A DNA stretch of 64,000 nt from Aminobacter sp039907765. GTDB lineage: Bacteria > Pseudomonadota > Alphaproteobacteria > Rhizobiales > Rhizobiaceae. Every line of letters starts with the position of its first letter. Position 1 is the first letter of the stretch. The stretch covers positions 48,905 to 112,904 of the forward strand of contig NZ_JARDJI010000016.1 of NCBI RefSeq assembly GCF_039907765.1, given 5' to 3'. Positions 59,998-64,000 of the stretch are shown one piece after another. The notes under the pieces were generated by a model. The model searched no databases, was not told the DNA's origin, and saw only the letters and a list, made by a program, of their open reading frames with translations. The position numbers and the translations under genes are program-made.

Positions 59998-60579
59998 TCA
60001 CGAAATCAGCGCCAGTCGCACCTGCTCGGCCACCGAACTGGTGCCCAGCTTCTCGGCGATCTTCGCCCGGTGCGCGTCGATGGTCCGGGCCGAGACCTCG
60101 AGCGCGGCCGCGATCTCCTTGCTCGCCCAGCCGCGCGCCACCATGTCGAGCACCTCGCGCTCGCGCTCCGTCAGCTTTGCCAGCAGCGCGCGCGCCTCGC
60201 GCTTCTCCAGCCCCGCGTCGAGGCTCGAAAATGCCTGCTGCAGCGCATCGACCAGCACCTCGCCGTCGATCGGCTTGGTCAAGAAGTCCTGGATGCCGGC
60301 CTTGAAGGCGCGCCGGCAGGCGGCCACGTCGCCATGGCCGGTGATCATGATCGTCGGCCAGTCGATGCCGCGCTCGGCGAGCTTCTGGTGCAGCTGCAGG
60401 CCCGACACCAGCGGCATGCGCAGATCCACCACCAGCACGCCGGGCCGGTCCTCGTCGACATGCGCGAGGAACGTCGCCGGGTCGCCAAAGGTCTCCGCTG
60501 CGATCCCATAGGTCGAGAGCAGGAACGCCAGCGCCTCGCGCACCGCCTCGTCGTCGTCGACCAGATAGACCCTGTGCAT
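59998..60579 (-). CDS. FixJ-family response regulator
   Basis: 193 residues. The receiver (1-115) has DDDEAV, phosphoacceptor Asp52 and KPI. A LuxR/FixJ HTH at about 130-190 shows LTEREREVLDMVARGWASKEIAAALEVSARTIDAHRAKIAEKLG. It pairs with the kinase whose stop is three bases upstream. Not FixJ itself, since its partner lacks the FixL haem PAS. Confidence 0.92.
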   Translation of the reverse strand: MHRVYLVDDDEAVREALAFLLSTYGIAAETFGDPATFLAHVDEDRPGVLVVDLRMPLVSGLQLHQKLAERGIDWPTIMITGHGDVAACRRAFKAGIQDFLTKPIDGEVLVDALQQAFSSLDAGLEKREARALLAKLTEREREVLDMVARGWASKEIAAALEVSARTIDAHRAKIAEKLGTSSVAEQVRLALIS

Positions 60580-60582
60580 GCC

Positions 60583-62346
60583 CTACCTCTCCCCGGCCAG
60601 CGGCAGCGAAATCGTGAACCGCGCCCCGCCGCCCAGGATATTCTCCGCCTCGATGCGCCCGTCCACCCGCTCCACCAGCGTGGCGCAGAGCGACAGCCCC
60701 AGCCCCATGCCGTCGGCCTTGGTGGTGAAGAACGGCGTAAACAGCTTCGGCAGCACCTCGGCCGCGATCCCCGGCCCGTCGTCGCTGACCGCAAGCTTCG
60801 CCTCGCGCCCCGCCGCCCCGGTCGCCACCGTCACCGTCCCGCCGGCGCCTGTCGCCTCGGCCGCGTTGCGGATCAGGTTGTGCAGCACCTGCTCCATCTC
60901 GATCGCGTCGACCACCGCATGCGGCGCGGGCTCGCCGAACTCCAGCACCAGCGCCACCTGCCGCCGCTCGAGGTCGGTGCGGGTCAGCGCCACCACCTCG
61001 GCCACGATGGCGTTGAGGTCCTGCCGCGCCCGCTCCGGCGCCTTGTTGGAGGCATAGTCGCGCATCCGCCTCAGCATCTCGCCGGCGCGCTTGGCCTCGC
61101 GCACGTTGACGTCGAGCGCCCCCGAAATCATCGCCATGTCCGGCGTGTCCGCCCGCGCCAGCCTCAGCGCCGCCTGGCTGCGGCTGAGCAGCGCGGTCAG
61201 CGGCTGCGTCAGCTCGTGCGCGATGCCCGAGGCCAGCTCGCCCATGGCGTTGACGCGCGAGGCATGCGCGAGCCGAGTCTCCCGCTCCTGCACGGCAAGC
61301 CGCTCCTCGGCCTCGCGCGCCGCAAGCTCGGAGCGCCGCACCGCCGCCCGCTGCCCGAGCGCGAACACCAGCACAAGCGTCAAAACCCCCGCCACCGCGG
61401 CAAAGCCGAGGAACCGTTCCGGCGGCACCAGCGCGGCCAGCGGCAGCGCCCGGTCGAGCGAAAGCAGGAGCCGCTGCCCCTCGCCGTCGATCACCTTCTC
61501 GAAATGCGGCACGGCCAGCCACGAAACCCCGAGCCCCAGGCCGGGCTCCGCCGGCTGCTCCACCAGCACCGCGCCGTCGAGGCTGAGCTCGAGATGCGCC
61601 CAGGCCGGCCGCTCCTCGGGCACCAGAAGCTGTGCGGTGTCGATCAGCAGAACCACCGCCAGGTGCGAGGTCCCCGAGGCGCGCTTGGCAAGCAGATAGC
61701 GCCCCTCGCCCGCGGCATAGATGCTCGCCTTGCCGCGCACCTGCGCTGCGATCTCCTGAGCCAGCGGCGCAAGGTCGACGCCGCCGCCCGGCGGCACCGT
61801 CACCACGTCGCGCACGGCAACCGGCCCCCCGGCTCCGTCACCCGCGGCCTGCGCCCCTTCCGCGCCGCCCACGCCTGCCGGCTGAGACGCCCCGCTCCCC
61901 TCGGCCCCCGCCTGTCCCGTGATGCCTGCCGGCAGCGATGCGCCGTTGCCGGCGCCGTCCGATCCCTGCACCTCGCCACCGGCGTCGCTCGCCGCCCCTT
62001 GCGCCCCGCCCGCCGCGCCGGCGCCCGAACCGGCGACCGGGTCGAGCGAAACCAGCGCCAGCCAGGCAATGCGCGGATAGAAGCGCGTAATGCTTTCCAT
62101 CACCTGCCGGATCGCCCCGGGCGGCGCGGGCTCGGCCCCGCTCGACAGCGCGATCAGGCTGGTCAGATGCGCGTCATGCTGCGCCACCCGCTGCGAGATC
62201 AGCCGGTGCAGGGTCCGCCCCGTCACCTCCAGCTCGTCCGCCATCCGCGTCCGCGACGTCTCCACCGACACGGCCACGAAGGCCACGAGCGCGGCAAGCC
62301 AGAGCGCGAGGCCGAGGAGGCGGGGATTGGAGAGGGGTGAGGTCAC
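60583..62346 (-). CDS. Sensor histidine kinase with low-complexity periplasmic insert
   Basis: 587 residues from a GTG at 62346. TM1 is at about 10-28, a periplasmic region at 30-285, and TM2 at about 290-310. The sensor region contains about 70 residues of Gly/Ala/Ser/Gln/Pro (about 105-175), likely disordered. The kinase core has ASRVNAMGELASGIAHELTQPLTALL (FixL-type HisKA), NLIRNAAEATG, DDGPGI and FFTTKADGMGLGLSL. It is the partner of the FixJ-family regulator. Signal unknown. Confidence 0.9.
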   Translation of the reverse strand: MTSPLSNPRLLGLALWLAALVAFVAVSVETSRTRMADELEVTGRTLHRLISQRVAQHDAHLTSLIALSSGAEPAPPGAIRQVMESITRFYPRIAWLALVSLDPVAGSGAGAAGGAQGAASDAGGEVQGSDGAGNGASLPAGITGQAGAEGSGASQPAGVGGAEGAQAAGDGAGGPVAVRDVVTVPPGGGVDLAPLAQEIAAQVRGKASIYAAGEGRYLLAKRASGTSHLAVVLLIDTAQLLVPEERPAWAHLELSLDGAVLVEQPAEPGLGLGVSWLAVPHFEKVIDGEGQRLLLSLDRALPLAALVPPERFLGFAAVAGVLTLVLVFALGQRAAVRRSELAAREAEERLAVQERETRLAHASRVNAMGELASGIAHELTQPLTALLSRSQAALRLARADTPDMAMISGALDVNVREAKRAGEMLRRMRDYASNKAPERARQDLNAIVAEVVALTRTDLERRQVALVLEFGEPAPHAVVDAIEMEQVLHNLIRNAAEATGAGGTVTVATGAAGREAKLAVSDDGPGIAAEVLPKLFTPFFTTKADGMGLGLSLCATLVERVDGRIEAENILGGGARFTISLPLAGER

Positions 62347-62600
62347 GCAGATCCAGTCATGTATACCGATAGTCCCTAGCCTACACGATAGATCAAGGCA
62401 TTGGTGAACCTGATTGCGAAACGAAGTCAGGTAATCACCGACTGCCAATTGTGCCACGTTATGGCCAAGCCGCGCTTCGCAATCGCTCACACACATCAGA
62501 ATGGAAGTAGGCTGCTCACTAAAGCCAAGAACAATTGCAATTAACTTTAATTTAGGCCAACGTACCCTTCACATCGCGTACACTTAATAGGGGGAATATT
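62347..62600. other. AT-richer junction region
   Basis: Base composition drops abruptly from the GC-rich kinase gene. No gene, tRNA or attachment site seen. Confidence 0.5.
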
Positions 62601-62978
62601 GTGGGCAGTAGCGGCAGTGGGAGTTTCTCTGACTATTCACGCAAACCGAGCCAGCCAGCAGGCAACGGGGGATCATCCGGCGGTAGCAGCGGCCAAGACC
62701 AGTGTCGCGAAGCCTTTAATGCAGGGCTTGAAGACGTTGGCTTGCATGACTTCTTCACTGCAAATGGCACAGTGCCACCCCGCGGAACCGAACTCACACT
62801 AGAGCTACGCAAACGAGTAGTGGCAATAGGTCCTGGTGGGTTAAGTGTTGGAGCACTGCCTACCAAGTTCAACTACTTGGCAGGATGCCTGCGCGAGGGG
62901 ATTCAATACAAAGGCGTCATCGTGAACTCCTCGGCGACACCGCACCCTCGCGTCGATGCGGATTTTGCCGCGATATGA
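62601..62978 (+). CDS. Hypothetical protein with Ser/Gly-rich N-terminus
   Basis: 125 residues from a GTG at 62601 after GGGGGA at good spacing. The first ~35 residues are Ser/Gly-rich (GSSGSGSFSDYSRKP, GGSSGGSSG). A compact domain of ~90 residues follows (CREAFNAGLEDVGLHDFF, PRGTELTLELRKRVVAIGP, FNYLAGCLREGIQYKGVIVNSS). No family recognised. Its stop overlaps the kinase start (ATGA), so the two are translated together. Codon usage is AT-richer than the chromosome. A regulator or substrate of the kinase is possible but unproven. Confidence 0.75.
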   Translation: MGSSGSGSFSDYSRKPSQPAGNGGSSGGSSGQDQCREAFNAGLEDVGLHDFFTANGTVPPRGTELTLELRKRVVAIGPGGLSVGALPTKFNYLAGCLREGIQYKGVIVNSSATPHPRVDADFAAI

Positions 62979-63925
62979 AAAACGAAACTCTCCTTGTGGT
63001 AGGCGAGATTTGCATTGACTTCACTTTGGGGACAGCCAACTCACCCGTGAAAATGCGGTTGGGAGGCATTGTTCACGCAGCAAGAGGACTTTGGGCCTCT
63101 GGCATTCAATATGCCGTTGCTGCAGTGTGCCCTGAATATTTGACCAACGAAGCCGAGACTTACCTTCGAAACCATGGCTGCCTTGACTTCATACGGCTAG
63201 GTGATGTTGTCGGAGCCCCAAACGTTTTTGTGATCGGCGATGTACGAGAGATTGGACATCAGGGTTACGAAAATCTCCTTCGAGATACGAAGAAAGTACG
63301 TTTACTCGACGCCAAAGCGCAGATCGTCAAATACACGAACATAGCATTATTTCCAGGTTCATTTGATCTCACACAGGTGACGACAGCATTTGATGAGAAT
63401 GCGGCGATAACAGTTGATATCGCCTACGACATCAATTCATTAGATGACTTGAAGCCACTCTCAGGCCGGGTTTCAGCCATCGCAATTTCCACTTCTTCAG
63501 ATTTATTCACATCTGTCGCAGTCAAGGATGTCTCTTCGCTTGTCTCCATCTGTCGAGATTTGGGCGCCAAGAGCTTGCTTTTGAAAGAGAACCGAGGCGG
63601 GAGCAGACTTTTCAACCTCAGCAGCGACGAGGTGGAGGCGATACCGGCTGTACTAGGCGAAACGGTAAATTCTGTTGGGGTCGGTGACGCCTATACCGCC
63701 GTTTTTGCAGGTCTCTGCAAGGCCGATCCCCAAACAGCTGCGTGGCGCGGCATGCAGGTTGCCACGAGATACGCTCAAACCACTTTCCCGGATGACCTTA
63801 AAAGGGATGTGCAACGAGATTTCAGTTTGACCATTGAAGAGATTCGAGGGCTCGGCGGAATAGTCCTGCCTTGGCACGAGCGAGCCCAGTTTGAAATCTA
63901 CCTCGCTGCGCCTGATTTTTCTTAG
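62975..63925 (+). CDS. PfkB-family carbohydrate/nucleoside kinase
   Basis: 316 residues from the ATG at 62975. The N-terminal part has VVGEICIDFTLG and the GGIVHAARGLWASG segment (PfkB signature 1 region, GGxxxNxA form modified). The C-terminal anion hole GVGDAYTAVFAGL, with GVGD instead of the usual GAGD, carries the catalytic Asp. It phosphorylates a sugar or nucleoside; the substrate is unknown. The stop TAG lies at the edge of the IS, so the C-terminus may be altered or cut. Confidence 0.85.
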   Translation: MKNETLLVVGEICIDFTLGTANSPVKMRLGGIVHAARGLWASGIQYAVAAVCPEYLTNEAETYLRNHGCLDFIRLGDVVGAPNVFVIGDVREIGHQGYENLLRDTKKVRLLDAKAQIVKYTNIALFPGSFDLTQVTTAFDENAAITVDIAYDINSLDDLKPLSGRVSAIAISTSSDLFTSVAVKDVSSLVSICRDLGAKSLLLKENRGGSRLFNLSSDEVEAIPAVLGETVNSVGVGDAYTAVFAGLCKADPQTAAWRGMQVATRYAQTTFPDDLKRDVQRDFSLTIEEIRGLGGIVLPWHERAQFEIYLAAPDFS

Positions 63926-64000
63926 AGTCCGTTTGGAAAGTCAGGGATGGGCATTCCGGCGTAGGAGGTTGCCGCCCATGGCGACGAGGATCATGGCCTG
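63925..64000 (-). mobile_element. IS5-like insertion sequence (right end, partial)
   Basis: GAGTCCGTTTGGAAAG at 63925-63940 looks like a terminal inverted repeat of an IS5-family element, directly followed inward by the transposase 3' end. The rest lies beyond the window. Confidence 0.72.
63941..64000 (-). CDS. IS transposase C-terminus (partial)
   Basis: The last 19 codons read QAMILVAMGGNLLRRNAHP then stop. This ending is typical of IS5-group transposases of rhizobia. The catalytic part is outside the window. Confidence 0.72.
   Translation of the reverse strand, partial: QAMILVAMGGNLLRRNAHP

Overview
The window is GC-rich chromosomal DNA from an alphaproteobacterium of the order Hyphomicrobiales (Rhizobiales), most likely a Mesorhizobium/Aminobacter-type Phyllobacteriaceae. 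This rests on the PhyR-NepR-EcfG general stress response locus, several HWE-type histidine kinases, a DUF1013 (TrcR-like) regulator, the tkt-gap...pgk-fba order, and two near-identical ~104-bp RIME-like palindromic repeats. Species level cannot be set from the sequence alone.

Layout. (1) 1-723: C-terminus of a sulfatase-family hydrolase. (2) 787-12739: a general stress response (GSR) island. phyR and nepR-ecfG are divergent. Around them lie three HWE kinases, a single-domain response regulator, a Crp/Fnr regulator and a set of small membrane or envelope proteins. I found eight EcfG-type promoters (GGAAC-N16/17-CGTT, one with AGTT) in front of these genes, so the island holds both the regulators and part of their regulon. 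(3) 12868-17705: xylose-type ABC importer xylF-xylH-xylG with a divergent ROK repressor and two matching operator-like palindromes between them. (4) 17738-20482: cytochrome b561/ferric-reductase-like membrane protein, a CPTC-motif membrane protein, a YkuD L,D-transpeptidase and a doubtful secreted protein. (5) 20780-27161: pstS-pstC-pstA-pstB-phoU-phoB with a Pho box. (6) 27350-36655: hybrid kinase, monooxygenase-fold protein, small secreted or hypothetical proteins, tRNA-Glu(CTC), VOC protein, RluD-type pseudouridine synthase and the heat-shock sigma factor RpoH.

(7) 36788-53594: zapA with a DUF4164 coiled-coil partner, then central carbon metabolism (tkt-gap, later pgk and class I fba). Between gap and pgk sit a K+/H+ antiporter, YbaK, an alpha/beta hydrolase, propionyl-CoA synthetase, an FkbM methyltransferase and small membrane proteins. 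(8) 53941-57024: an SDR, then a likely WYL-regulator regulon: DUF1127 protein, frameshifted DJ-1/PfpI gene, an alkyltransferase-like protein and the WYL regulator. Two copies of a CCTGACA-N6-TGTCAGG palindrome lie in front of its genes. (9) 57035-57564: YafQ/DinJ-type toxin-antitoxin pair with a repeated operator. (10) 57738-62346: GFA-family protein followed by an 8-bp tandem array, DUF1013 regulator, GlcG/HbpS protein, and a FixJ-type two-component pair. (11) 62347-64000: clearly AT-richer DNA with a GTG-started Ser/Gly-rich protein translationally coupled to a PfkB-family kinase, ended by an IS5-like transposase end. This looks transferred and is the least explained part.

The best-supported new observations are the density of EcfG promoters around phyR, the twin CCTGACA palindromes tying the WYL regulator to its neighbours, RIME copies whose first bases form the stop codons of two unrelated genes, and the AT-rich PfkB cassette at the right edge. 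All calls come from reading the sequence; no database search was run.
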